Source of the DNA: Prolixibacteraceae bacterium
Lineage (GTDB): Bacteria; Bacteroidota; Bacteroidia; Bacteroidales; Prolixibacteraceae
Direction: 5' to 3'
Assembly: GCA_018648265.1 (NCBI GenBank)
Contig: JABGRN010000033.1
Coordinates: forward strand, 1 to 50,079
DNA length: 50,079 nt
Under the pieces are notes generated by a model, which did no database searches, was not told the origin of the DNA, and worked only from the letters and a program-made list of their open reading frames with translations. Of the stretch, positions 15,802-24,496 are shown piece after piece (the first letter of the stretch is position 1; every line of letters starts with the position of its first letter). The position numbers and the translations under genes were made by a program.

Positions 15802-17751
15802 ATGAAGTATTTCAATAAAACATTTATACATTTTTTACTGCTTGGTATTGCCATTTTTGGTTTGTATTGGCAAACTACCAACTTTGATTTTGTGCTCGAC
15901 GATAGAATAGTAATTACCCACAATAACTTTGTAAAAAAGGGAATTGACGGCATTGCCGAAATATTCGGAAACGATTCGATGACTGGGTTTTTAGGGAAAC
16001 AGCCTGATTTATTAGCTGGTGGACGTTACCGCCCACTAAGCCTGGCAGTTTTTGCACTGGGTTACGAGCTTTTTGGAATGGATACTTTTTACTTTCATCT
16101 GCTGAACATTTTGTTTTATCTGGCAAGTATTTTATTGCTGTACATTACACTCTCGCGGCTTTTTAATTTTTCGGAGAAAAACAAGGATAGTATAAAATTT
16201 GATAATAAACCGTACATATTTTTGGCGGCTCTTCTTTTTGCTGCTCACCCGGTACACACCGAGGCAGTGGCCAACATAAAAGGTCTTGATGAAATCCTCG
16301 CGTTTCTTTTTGGAATCGGCGCATTTTTATTTGCACTTATTTATTTCGACAAAAAGAAATTGCTGTTTATGGTAATTAGCGGAATTAGTTTTTTGTTGAG
16401 TTTATTTGCAAAGGAAAGTACATTGCCATTGCTTGTCGCGATTCCAGTTTCATTTTATTTTTTTCGCAATTCCTCTTTAAAAACAGTATTACGTTTCTTT
16501 TTGCTACTATTAATCCCAACAGTAATTTATTTACTTATCCGTAATGGTGCATTGGGGTTTTTGCTGAACAATAATGTGAATACCACCGGAATAATGAATG
16601 ATCCGTACATTGAAGCATCGGCTGGCCAGAAAGTGGGAACAATTCTGTTTACACTGTTACTTTACCTTAAACTCCTGTTTTTCCCTCACCCCTTGACCCA
16701 CGATTATTACCCTTTTCACATAGAATACATGGAACTGTACCATCCTTTGTCGATTGTAGCATTTATTGTAATTGCATCGCTAATTTGGGTAGCTGTTAAA
16801 GGTATCAAACAAAGAAACAAATTGGCATATATTATCTTCTTCTTTTTTATTACCATTTCAATTGTATCAAATGTAGCCATAAATGTAGGCACATTTATGA
16901 ACGAGCGGTTTCTGTTTATCCCTTCATTTGCTTTTTCAGTGCTGATAGTATTTTTATTTGAAAAATACATTCGGGATAAAAAAATAAAAACAGCAATGTT
17001 TGTTATTATTGCTGTTTTGCTTGTTGGTTTTTTTTATAAATCGTTTGGTAGAATTCCCGATTGGAAAGAGATTATGAGTTTAAACCGGGTTGCGGTAAAG
17101 GTCTCTAAAAATAGTGCCCGATCGAATTGTTTTTATGCCATAAGTTACTACGATGAAATTATTGTTGAAAAAGACCATGAAATTAAAATGGAGAAAATTA
17201 TAGAGTCGCAAAAATACATAGGACGCTCTCTTGAAATTTATCCTGAATATGCCGAAGCACTTAAAATGAAAGCCGCTTTTGCTGCCGAGATTTATAAAAT
17301 TGATAAAAATGAAGAAAGGCTACTTGACGTTTTTAGGGAGGTCTCAGCCGTCCGACATGTTCCTTTTGTAGATGAATTTTGTGCCTGGCTTGTTCACCGT
17401 GCAGATAAAAACAATATGACAAATTTCTATTTTGATGTGGGATACAATATTTTTGCGGTCAAAAAACAAAATTTCAACGTGGCATTATTTTATTTGCAAA
17501 AGGGGCTTGACACAAACCCATTACATAAAGGGATTTTATTTGGTAATTGTATTGTAAATTTTTTAACAGGAAATTACTCTAAATCAATCGAATCTGGCAA
17601 TTCATATTTACAGGGGCATGGAGAAAATGCAGAGATGTATTATTATGTTGGCAACTCCCAAATCAGAAACGGGCAACAACAACAAGGGCTTGAAAACATC
17701 GAAAAAGCTTACCAGTTAAATCCAGAACTTAGAAATCGTAAATTAAACTAA
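15802..17751 (+). CDS. TMTC-like membrane glycosyltransferase with TPRs
   Basis: A 649-residue protein with about eleven hydrophobic helices in the first 400 residues and a soluble C-terminal half. The first periplasmic loop has FDFVLDDRIVITHN, the Asp-Asp pair typical of GT-C transferases of the protein O-mannosyltransferase/TMTC group, and the HPVHTEAVANIKGLDE loop is also of that type. The C-terminal region has TPR-like helical pairs (LEIYPEYAEALKMKAA, VALFYLQKGLDTNPLHKG, AEMYYYVGNSQIRNGQ). It likely transfers a lipid-linked sugar to a periplasmic acceptor. It is one base from the HD gene, forming a two-gene unit. Confidence 0.78.
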   Translation: MKYFNKTFIHFLLLGIAIFGLYWQTTNFDFVLDDRIVITHNNFVKKGIDGIAEIFGNDSMTGFLGKQPDLLAGGRYRPLSLAVFALGYELFGMDTFYFHLLNILFYLASILLLYITLSRLFNFSEKNKDSIKFDNKPYIFLAALLFAAHPVHTEAVANIKGLDEILAFLFGIGAFLFALIYFDKKKLLFMVISGISFLLSLFAKESTLPLLVAIPVSFYFFRNSSLKTVLRFFLLLLIPTVIYLLIRNGALGFLLNNNVNTTGIMNDPYIEASAGQKVGTILFTLLLYLKLLFFPHPLTHDYYPFHIEYMELYHPLSIVAFIVIASLIWVAVKGIKQRNKLAYIIFFFFITISIVSNVAINVGTFMNERFLFIPSFAFSVLIVFLFEKYIRDKKIKTAMFVIIAVLLVGFFYKSFGRIPDWKEIMSLNRVAVKVSKNSARSNCFYAISYYDEIIVEKDHEIKMEKIIESQKYIGRSLEIYPEYAEALKMKAAFAAEIYKIDKNEERLLDVFREVSAVRHVPFVDEFCAWLVHRADKNNMTNFYFDVGYNIFAVKKQNFNVALFYLQKGLDTNPLHKGILFGNCIVNFLTGNYSKSIESGNSYLQGHGENAEMYYYVGNSQIRNGQQQQGLENIEKAYQLNPELRNRKLN

Positions 17752-17752
17752 A

Positions 17753-18307
17753 ATGATATCAAGAGAAGAAGCAGTAAAATTATTGGAAGAAAATGTGAAA
17801 GCTGAGAACATGCGAAAACACAGTTACGCATCGGAAGCTGTTCTCAGGGCTGTTGCAAAACGTTTGGGCGAAAATGAAAACGAGTGGGGGATAGCTGGAC
17901 TTTTACACGATATTGACGTAGAAATTACCAATGCAGATCCATATACTCACGGGCCTTATGCAGAAAAAATGTTACAAGGAGTAATAAGCGACAATATGTT
18001 GGATGCTATTGTAATGCATAACGAAATGGCCACCGGAAAAGAACGGTTTACGCATTTTCAGCACGCTTTGGCAGCAGGCGAAACAATTACCGGGTTAATA
18101 ACTGCCGTTACACTTGTTTATCCTGATAAAAAAATTGCAAGTGTAAAACCTAAATCGGTTACAAAGCGAATGAAACAAAAGGCTTTTGCCGCTTCAGTTA
18201 AACGGGAAAATATACTAGAATGTGAAAAAATTGGAATCCCAATTAATGAATTTGCGGAAATTTCGGTAAATGCAATGAAAGGAATCAGCGATTTACTGGG
18301 TTTATAA
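17753..18307 (+). CDS. HD-domain (HDIG-type) phosphohydrolase
   Basis: A 184-residue protein. The HD metal site is visible as His23 in RKHSYASE, His52-Asp53 in LLHDIDVE, and His89 in IVMHNEM, with a further DKKIASVKPKSVTKR stretch typical of the small HDIG-type proteins. Such proteins hydrolyse phosphate esters or nucleotides with divalent metals; the substrate is unknown. The start ATG follows the upstream stop by one base. No signal peptide is seen. Confidence 0.83.
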   Translation: MISREEAVKLLEENVKAENMRKHSYASEAVLRAVAKRLGENENEWGIAGLLHDIDVEITNADPYTHGPYAEKMLQGVISDNMLDAIVMHNEMATGKERFTHFQHALAAGETITGLITAVTLVYPDKKIASVKPKSVTKRMKQKAFAASVKRENILECEKIGIPINEFAEISVNAMKGISDLLGL

Positions 18308-18410
18308 TGCGGATTGTAATTGGTCTTTTTCGGTTAGCCCTTAAAATTATTCGTTTAAAACAGGAATTTTGTTTTTGTCCTTAATCTAAAAGTAAAACAA
18401 ATAATTGCGC

Positions 18411-19631
18411 TTACATTTTCGAATCCAGTCCTTTTCCTGTTTCTATGTGTACAAAATTTGGCAGATATTCTTTAAGTGCATCCACAATTTCTGCTTTTGT
18501 TGTAGTTTCTTTTTTGAATAAATCTTCAAGATTATTAATAATTAAGTCTAATTTTTTTTTGCTAAGTTTTACAGAGTTTTTAATAACCCCAAGACTAACG
18601 AATGATTCAGTGTCCAAAATTTCATTTTCGGTAAAAAATTCTTCAAAAGACTTTTCGCCAGAGGTGTTTGATTTAAAGAATAGAATGGGCCAGGAACCTG
18701 GTTTTTCAGAAAGAACCAGCGCTTTTTGCCGGGCTTCTTCTTCAGTGAAGCAAATTTCAGGCTCTAGTCCCAACGATATTATTAAATCGCGTGCAATGCG
18801 GTCGAAGGGAATCATATCTTTTTCTTCGTCCAATTTCGGATAAAATATATCGCCTGGCTCACCCAAAATCGATGCTATTAGGCACAACTCACCAGATTCT
18901 TGTGGTGAAACGAAAAATCGGCGGATGCCAAGTGGACAGGCCAAGGCTTGTTTTTTATTTAACCGTTCTAAAAAGCCAAGAGGCAAACTGCCATTGGAAA
19001 ATGCTACATTTGCAAACCTGGCAGTTTTGACGGGTAATTTATCGGCATAAACCATTATCAATTCTTCCATTAATTTTTTACTTGCTCCCATAATATTAAC
19101 CGGATTTGCTGCCTTATCGGTACTGACGCAGAAGAAATGTTCCGGCGGAAACTCCAACAGTAAATCCAATAATTTGCGGGTACGGAACAAATTATTTTCT
19201 ATCATGGCTTCTATTGAATAGATATCTTTTTCGCTTCGGACATGTTTGTGAGCTGCAAAATTAACGACAATTTCGAAAGGACTGTGTTGGCGAAAAAGCT
19301 TATCAAAAACCTGATCGCTGAAGTTGACAGGGTAAGTGATAAAATCAGATGGGATATTGTATTCTGTTGAACTTCGTAAATCGCGCACCAATTCGGTTAA
19401 ACCGTTTTCGTTGATATCGACAACAACCATTTTTTTAATGTTGAATTTTAGGATGGCTTTTATGTACGACGATCCGATGGAACCGGCTCCTCCAATTACC
19501 AAAATCTTTTTACCATTTATTCGGCACGATAATTCTTTTTGGTAATTATTTAAATCGGGTTGTAACAAACTAATTAGTCTTTTTGTTACCCGGGTTTTTA
19601 TGAAGTTTTCGAGGTTGAAATTTGTAAGCAT
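18411..19631 (-). CDS. CapD/FlaA1-type nucleotide-sugar 4,6-dehydratase
   Basis: A 406-residue extended SDR. Residues 43-54 (ILVIGGAGSIGS) form the NAD(P) loop. The catalytic-type segment VSTDKAANPVNIMGASK (about 169-185) supplies the Asp172, Lys173 and Lys185 that replace the usual Tyr in the FlaA1/CapD family. Members make UDP-2-acetamido-2,6-dideoxy-hexos-4-ulose. There is no N-terminal multispanning membrane region, so this is a soluble FlaA1/PseB-like form, with a C-terminal extension (about 300-406) beyond the core. It probably supplies a deoxy-amino sugar for the neighbouring polysaccharide locus. Confidence 0.85.
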   Translation of the reverse strand: MLTNFNLENFIKTRVTKRLISLLQPDLNNYQKELSCRINGKKILVIGGAGSIGSSYIKAILKFNIKKMVVVDINENGLTELVRDLRSSTEYNIPSDFITYPVNFSDQVFDKLFRQHSPFEIVVNFAAHKHVRSEKDIYSIEAMIENNLFRTRKLLDLLLEFPPEHFFCVSTDKAANPVNIMGASKKLMEELIMVYADKLPVKTARFANVAFSNGSLPLGFLERLNKKQALACPLGIRRFFVSPQESGELCLIASILGEPGDIFYPKLDEEKDMIPFDRIARDLIISLGLEPEICFTEEEARQKALVLSEKPGSWPILFFKSNTSGEKSFEEFFTENEILDTESFVSLGVIKNSVKLSKKKLDLIINNLEDLFKKETTTKAEIVDALKEYLPNFVHIETGKGLDSKM

Positions 19632-19932
19632 TTTTTTGATGGTTTATTTAATAGCTGACTGACAAGTTATAGTTCTAGGAAGTTTATTGGTTTTACTCTG
19701 TCCTTTTTATTGCAAAGCTGGTTTATGTTTTGAAAGAGCTGAGATAATTTTATTTTTTTTGTTTTAAAATCAGGGAAAAGTATGAATTAGAATAATTATT
19801 CATGTTATTGAATAACGGTATTATGATTTGTATTTATAATTATTGCAGCACTCCTTAAAAAATAGAAAGTTGATACAATCATGTTTTGGAACCCCAATTT
19901 TATCAAAGCTGCCATAATGATTAGCCTGAAAA
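19632..19932. other. Intergenic region between two sugar-activation genes
   Basis: About 300 AT-rich bases between the kinase fusion and the dehydratase. No gene, promoter consensus or repeat was recognised; a small hairpin-like stretch near 19790-19820 (TTATTCATGTTATTGAATAA) is weak. Confidence 0.4.
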
Positions 19933-21069
19933 TTATCGGGTTATTCGAATTTGAAAAGCATTTTTTACAGGCTTTCCTGAAACAATAACAAGATATCCAC
20001 CACCTCCGGCACCACTTAATTTCCAACCTAATGCTTCATTTTTGTATGAATTGATACTTTCTAATATTGCTGGGGTAACCATTTTAGGGAACATGGCAAT
20101 CTGGGCTTCGAAACTTTCTTTTATACTTTTGCCGAATTTTTCTAAATCCATCTTTTGAATGGCATCCCAACAATTGTTTGATGCATTTGCCAGGTTTTGT
20201 GCATTGGCTTGATTGATATTAGTGTGGCTAAGAACATCGAAATCGCCAATACGAGGTGACAATGTAACAAACCAGAGGTGGTTTTCAATAAATTTTAAGA
20301 TTCTCCGGTTGTTAGCAGAAGAGATGGATTCTGGCCAGAACTCCTTTTTTGCATAGTGAAGTTTGTTTACCCCTGGAAATACTATTCCAATTGAATCCTG
20401 TGATCCGGAAATTATTTTTGTTCCGGGAGGGTTTTCAAAGCTAAAAAGTGTTTTAGCCAGTATTTCCTTATCGCCTTCAGGGATATCGGTTTGCCAAAGT
20501 TGAATGGCTTTTTTTCGTGTACTGCTCGACATGCCACTGCGGTCGTGAAACTGATAGTCTGGTTGTACGCTAATAGTAATTACAGGTCCTGGATGGAATT
20601 TGGAAACATAAGGTTGATCGAGCCATCCACCGGCAAGATCGAGGCGAAAAGGGATATTGCATATTTTGCGCATTGCCGTGGTTGACCTTGCCGGTAATCC
20701 TTTGTGGGGAATTCGCTTACTAACAATTAATTTTACCCCTATTTCTTCGCATAATTTTTTTTTATCGGGAGTAAAACCATCTTCGTTTACAAAAAAGATG
20801 TCCGGTTTTAGCTGTTTTATTTCTTTTTCAAAATCGAGCAATCCGCTTCCTGAGTTAATCCAGGCATCTTTAACATGTTTAATTGCTCTTACCATGTACA
20901 GCCGTTCTTTTTCTGTATTTATAGAAGGCCTTCCTTTCAGTTGCTCGGTTGTACTGTCGGAACCAATTCCTACGTAAAGATCGCCTCTTTGAGCTGCTTC
21001 CTCAAAAAATGCAACATGCCCTGAATGTAACATATCGTAACAGCCGGAAACAAATATCTTTTTTATCAT
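19933..21069 (-). CDS. Nucleotidyltransferase-GHMP kinase fusion
   Basis: A 378-residue two-domain protein. Residues 1-125 are a cytidylyl/adenylyltransferase fold with VSGCYDMLHSGHVAFF (HSGH at 15-18) and GIGSDSTTEQLKGRPS. Residues about 135-378 are a GHMP sugar kinase: NIPFRLDLAGGWLD, the phosphate loop GMSSST (179-184), GSQDSIG (222-228), and SGAGGGGY (352-359). The pair would phosphorylate a sugar at C1 and then join it to a nucleotide, giving an activated sugar in one protein. The sugar is unknown. The analogy is to HddA/HddC or Fkp, with different families. It probably feeds the polysaccharide locus. Confidence 0.78.
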   Translation of the reverse strand: MIKKIFVSGCYDMLHSGHVAFFEEAAQRGDLYVGIGSDSTTEQLKGRPSINTEKERLYMVRAIKHVKDAWINSGSGLLDFEKEIKQLKPDIFFVNEDGFTPDKKKLCEEIGVKLIVSKRIPHKGLPARSTTAMRKICNIPFRLDLAGGWLDQPYVSKFHPGPVITISVQPDYQFHDRSGMSSSTRKKAIQLWQTDIPEGDKEILAKTLFSFENPPGTKIISGSQDSIGIVFPGVNKLHYAKKEFWPESISSANNRRILKFIENHLWFVTLSPRIGDFDVLSHTNINQANAQNLANASNNCWDAIQKMDLEKFGKSIKESFEAQIAMFPKMVTPAILESINSYKNEALGWKLSGAGGGGYLVIVSGKPVKNAFQIRITR

Positions 21070-21132
21070 ATTTTTAATCTTTTTTTCGTCCTTAAGTTTT
21101 ATGGTTTGACTAAAAGGTTTAAATCATTTTAG
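21070..21132. other. Short region between kinase fusion gene and repeat
   Basis: AT-rich, with no element recognised apart from the adjacent repeat. It would carry the promoter of the kinase fusion, for which no TAnnTTTG match was found. Confidence 0.3.
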
Positions 21133-21306
21133 CCTGAATTATTCATGAGTTTTTCGTTATGAGAATTCAAAATGCACAGAATAAAGGGAAAAGCAGAGTT
21201 GAGCCTCGCAGAAATAGCCTTAGCTATTTTGAGAAGCGAGAATCGAGCATTCTCTTTATTCAAAGCAGTTTGATTTAGGAATAGATAAATTTATGAATAG
21301 TTCAGG
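21133..21306. repeat. Complete 174-bp inverted-end repeat
   Basis: Ends are CCTGAATTATTCAT (21133-21146) and, on the other strand, CCTGAACTATTCAT (21293-21306), differing at one base. Its left 49 bases match the reverse complement of 1-49 exactly. In the middle is a hairpin with stems CTCGC/GCGAG (21205-21209 and 21236-21240) and AAATAGC/GCTATTT (21212-21218 and 21223-21229). There is no coding content. The GAAATAGC...GCTATT core also appears in the element at 9650-9918, so the two may be related. The region from 21307 to 21593 is AT-rich with nothing recognisable. Confidence 0.85.
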
Positions 21307-21593
21307 TTAGATAAAAGTCTATAGAGATAAGTACCAAAAAGTAAATATTGCAAGTTGTAATTCAAAACGGTTTCGGGCATTTGATTATTGATATTTGGAA
21401 TTTATCCAGCGAAACCTTGGCAGGTGTTTAATTTAAATATTGTTATTTGATCCATATTTTTAGAAATTACCAATTTTTTGGGCAGGTTCTACTTTGCTGT
21501 TTACTTGTTTTAAAGCTTCATTTTTTAATTAGGAATTTTAATTTGTAAGGCTTCTGGTTTATTAGGAAGTCCTTTAAAAATTTTATAGGGTAG

Positions 21594-22214
21594 CTAGCTA
21601 TCAATAAAAAAAACCACCCAGGCCGTGCAAAACAACAATTTAAGATCGGTTAAAAAATTCAGGTTTTTTTGATACCACAGTTCCAGTTCACCTTTGTAGG
21701 GCGAAATATTCGTAACATAGAATTCTTCTGGTTCCATTAACGTTTCAGACAAAAGGCGTTCTTCATCTCGAAAAATAATAGAGCCAATTCCTGTTAATCC
21801 GGGTTTTACTTTGTAAATGTTTTTCTTGACGTGGCTGGGATAAGGGCTAAAAGTTTTATCAGCCAGGGGTCGTGGACCAATAAAACTCATATCGCCAATA
21901 AAAATGTTGATTAGTTGTGGCAATTCGTTAAGTTTTGTTTTTCTTAAAAATACGCCGAAAGGTAAAATCCTTGGGTCGTTGTGGGTAGTGTGATAACCTC
22001 CAGGTAATTTTACGCTGTCTTTTAGCATTGTTGCAAGTTTCCAGATATTAAATGGTTTGTTTTTATATCCTATCCTTTTTTGAAAATAAAAAACTTTGTG
22101 TTCGCCGGTAAGTATGAGGATTGTGAATACCGGTATAAAAAAAGGCAATAAGAGTATTATTGCTACTAAAGACAAAATAATATCGAAAAAACGTTTTAGG
22201 AAGAATTTGTACAT
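21594..22214 (-). CDS. Initiating undecaprenyl-phosphate sugar phosphotransferase
   Basis: A 206-residue monotopic phosphoglycosyl transferase (PglC/WcaJ C-terminal type). A re-entrant hydrophobic segment at about 10-35 is followed by FYFQKRIGYKNKPFNIWKLATM, HNDPRILPFGVFLRKTKLNELPQL, GDMSFIGPRPL and the KPGLTGIGSI motif. The family moves a sugar-1-phosphate from UDP-sugar to the undecaprenyl carrier, the first step of the repeat unit. The usual catalytic Asp-Glu pair (DELPQ) is Asn96-Glu97 here. It is the last gene on the minus strand before the repeat and would start this polysaccharide. Confidence 0.88.
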   Translation of the reverse strand: MYKFFLKRFFDIILSLVAIILLLPFFIPVFTILILTGEHKVFYFQKRIGYKNKPFNIWKLATMLKDSVKLPGGYHTTHNDPRILPFGVFLRKTKLNELPQLINIFIGDMSFIGPRPLADKTFSPYPSHVKKNIYKVKPGLTGIGSIIFRDEERLLSETLMEPEEFYVTNISPYKGELELWYQKNLNFLTDLKLLFCTAWVVFFIDS

Positions 22215-22456
22215 TCTTGAAAATATTAGAGAGGTTTTAGTTTTTACAGTCTAATTTTAAAAATACGGTAAGTTTTAGCCGTTCCCGGAAAACTTTTTCA
22301 CCTAATAAATAAAATATGAATTTCTAATATATTTAACTTTCTGTTTATAATATTTTTTAGAAAAAATATTGGGACCATCACTAATAATTGAATTATACTG
22401 CTGCTGCCAATTAACCCGGTTCTTTCTAAAAATAGAACACTTTTTTTAATTTTTAA
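22215..22456. other. AT-rich gap before the sugar transferase
   Basis: About 240 bases with no recognisable coding frame or conserved RNA. Confidence 0.3.
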
Positions 22457-23218
22457 CTACAAATAATACTTTAGTAATCCATTGCAAATCCAATATATTG
22501 TGTATTTGACCGAGCAAAAAACCGAAAGTTTTTCCTGTTTCCGAAGAAACTTATAATGTTTTAAAATAAGATTGGATTTCTTGTTTGTGGCCGAACCTTT
22601 TCTTTGACGGTAATAGGCAAGAACTTCCTGCTGTGGAATTGAATTGTAGCCTTTTTTTAATATTGAAAGCCAAAGTGCGTAATCTTGTTTTCGAGGTAAT
22701 TTTGGCATGTACATTTTACCAATTTCATTTTGATTGTAAATTGCAGTTAAACAACTTATTTCGGTTCGTTTTAACAGATCCCGGTATTTTATCGGAAAGG
22801 AACTTACAATAAAAGGTTTTCTTATTTTATTCCCCGCTTCATTTAAAAAACCGTAAGATGAGTGGCTAAAATTTACATTGTTATCTTCCATAAACTTTAT
22901 CTGGGTTTCAAGTTTATGAGAAACCCAGATATCATCGCTGTCGAGAAATGCAAGGTATTTTCCTTTTGCTTTTTTAATGCTGTTATTCCTTGCCGGCCCG
23001 GCACCTGAATTTTTTTCCAACCGGAATATTTTTATACGTTTATCGATTTCCGAAATTTTTTTGATAATTTCAACAGAATTATCTATTGAACAATCATCGG
23101 TAATCAACATTTCCCAATTGGTATAAGTTTGCGCCTGAACCGATTTAATTGTTTCTACAATAAACTGCGAGGAGTTGTAAGAAGGTGTTATTATTGATAC
23201 AAGCGGATTAATAATCAT
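22457..23218 (-). CDS. GT2 family glycosyltransferase
   Basis: A 253-residue GT-A transferase. The nucleotide-binding start is LVSIITPSYNSSQFIVETIKSV, followed by LITDDCSIDNS, the LDSDDIW metal-binding DxD at about 92-96 and a possible acceptor loop PRKQDYALWLSIL. Family members add a sugar from a nucleotide donor, usually on the cytoplasmic face. Its ATG overlaps the upstream CapK stop by one base, so it is translationally coupled. The sugar cannot be named. Confidence 0.9.
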   Translation of the reverse strand: MIINPLVSIITPSYNSSQFIVETIKSVQAQTYTNWEMLITDDCSIDNSVEIIKKISEIDKRIKIFRLEKNSGAGPARNNSIKKAKGKYLAFLDSDDIWVSHKLETQIKFMEDNNVNFSHSSYGFLNEAGNKIRKPFIVSSFPIKYRDLLKRTEISCLTAIYNQNEIGKMYMPKLPRKQDYALWLSILKKGYNSIPQQEVLAYYRQRKGSATNKKSNLILKHYKFLRKQEKLSVFCSVKYTIYWICNGLLKYYL

Positions 23219-24495
23219 TAAATTGTTGAAATAAAATCTTTTTGTTTTCCATCCATTTTATGAAGATGTTGACCTTCTTGAATTTCGAACCTGATATCAT
23301 CTTTAAAATACTTATTGATTTCCTGTGTTAGTTTTTCTTTGTCAGTTATTGATAAATGTTGTTCAATATTAAATATAATATCACCTTTTGTATGCTGGAT
23401 TGCCTGATAGTTAAGGTTAATAGAATGGTTTAACGCAAGATTTTTAAAAATATAATAAAAGGTCAGGCTTGGGTACAAATTATTAATTCCATAAACTGTT
23501 TTGCCAATTCTCCCAATTATGGTTTTTATTATTGGGGTATGTAAACCACAATTACATTTAATTACTGGTGACAATTCAATATAATCTCCAAGTTTATATC
23601 GTATTACAGGGAATGATTTTGATACCAGATTGGTGACAATAATTTCATTGTTTTCTTCCTCTATAATTACACCTTGCATATTGACATGTATTTTTCCAAA
23701 AGGGCATTCAAAACCAATAATTCCTGTTTCGGCGGCCCCATATTCATTAATGGCTGTTATACCAAATGCTTTATGAATTTCACTTTGGTACGGGTCATAA
23801 ATTTTCTCGGATGTCCCTTTTACCATTTTTAAGCTATTAATTTTTAACCCAAGTTGATTACAAATTTTTGCAACTTCGTAAATCATTGATGAATATCCAT
23901 GGAGGTACTTTGCTTTTTGTAATTTTTTTACAAATTTCAAAATCGGTTTTTTCTCGTAAGAAAATAAGCGAAACCGATTTTGCAGCAAATCCAATAAACG
24001 GGTTTTCCAAATTTCTGTTTGTTTAAAGTTGTAACCCCAAAAATAACCGTTCCGATCCCATGGTTTTACACCATGCCATGAATATCCCCTCATAATTGAA
24101 GCCCGGTTAAAGGAATCCCATTCTTCGTCTTTCCAGAATTTTAAAACTTCGCCTGTTGTACCCGATGTTTCACTGAAAAATCGTTTGTTGAAATTAAAAT
24201 TTGAATGGATTTCAAAATTAAATTTTAGCAAATCGGACTTTGAGATAGGTGGTAGTTTTTTTAAATCTTCGAGCGAATTAAACTGTGAAACCAAAAAATT
24301 ATGTTCTTCAAAATATTTACGCCAAAAAGGGCTGTTCTCATTGGCAAAATGTAATAAATCCCTGCATTTTTCAATTTGGTATTCGACAGATTTTTCTATG
24401 GGCCATTTTTCGGCATATTTTAAATAATAATACCAACTTATAAGCGAGGGGTTGCGTAATTTGGTCCCGGCAAGAAAAATATATTTACTTAACAT
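23218..24495 (-). CDS. CapK/PaaK-like adenylate-forming enzyme (copy 1)
   Basis: A 425-residue member of the phenylacetate-CoA ligase/CapK family. The AMP-binding signature is SETSGTTGEVLKFWKD, with INEYGAAETGIIGFEC and VIRYKLGDYIEL downstream, typical of ANL adenylating enzymes. CapK-like genes are frequent in capsule loci, where they are thought to activate an acyl or hydroxy acid for decoration of the glycan. The N-terminal 80 residues are more helical and less conserved. Start ATG at 24495; it leads into the GT2 gene with a one-base overlap. Substrate unknown. Confidence 0.87.
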   Translation of the reverse strand: MLSKYIFLAGTKLRNPSLISWYYYLKYAEKWPIEKSVEYQIEKCRDLLHFANENSPFWRKYFEEHNFLVSQFNSLEDLKKLPPISKSDLLKFNFEIHSNFNFNKRFFSETSGTTGEVLKFWKDEEWDSFNRASIMRGYSWHGVKPWDRNGYFWGYNFKQTEIWKTRLLDLLQNRFRLFSYEKKPILKFVKKLQKAKYLHGYSSMIYEVAKICNQLGLKINSLKMVKGTSEKIYDPYQSEIHKAFGITAINEYGAAETGIIGFECPFGKIHVNMQGVIIEEENNEIIVTNLVSKSFPVIRYKLGDYIELSPVIKCNCGLHTPIIKTIIGRIGKTVYGINNLYPSLTFYYIFKNLALNHSINLNYQAIQHTKGDIIFNIEQHLSITDKEKLTQEINKYFKDDIRFEIQEGQHLHKMDGKQKDFISTI

Positions 24496-24496
24496 A

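Noticed and set aside
18445-18843. Plus-strand 132-codon frame over the dehydratase gene.
   Set aside because: A shadow of the conserved SDR gene; composition and lack of motifs do not support a protein.
1-21306. Composite transposon bounded by inverted copies of the 174-bp repeat.
   Set aside because: No transposase lies in or near the copies, and the block holds housekeeping and envelope genes. The repeats look like a passive interspersed family.
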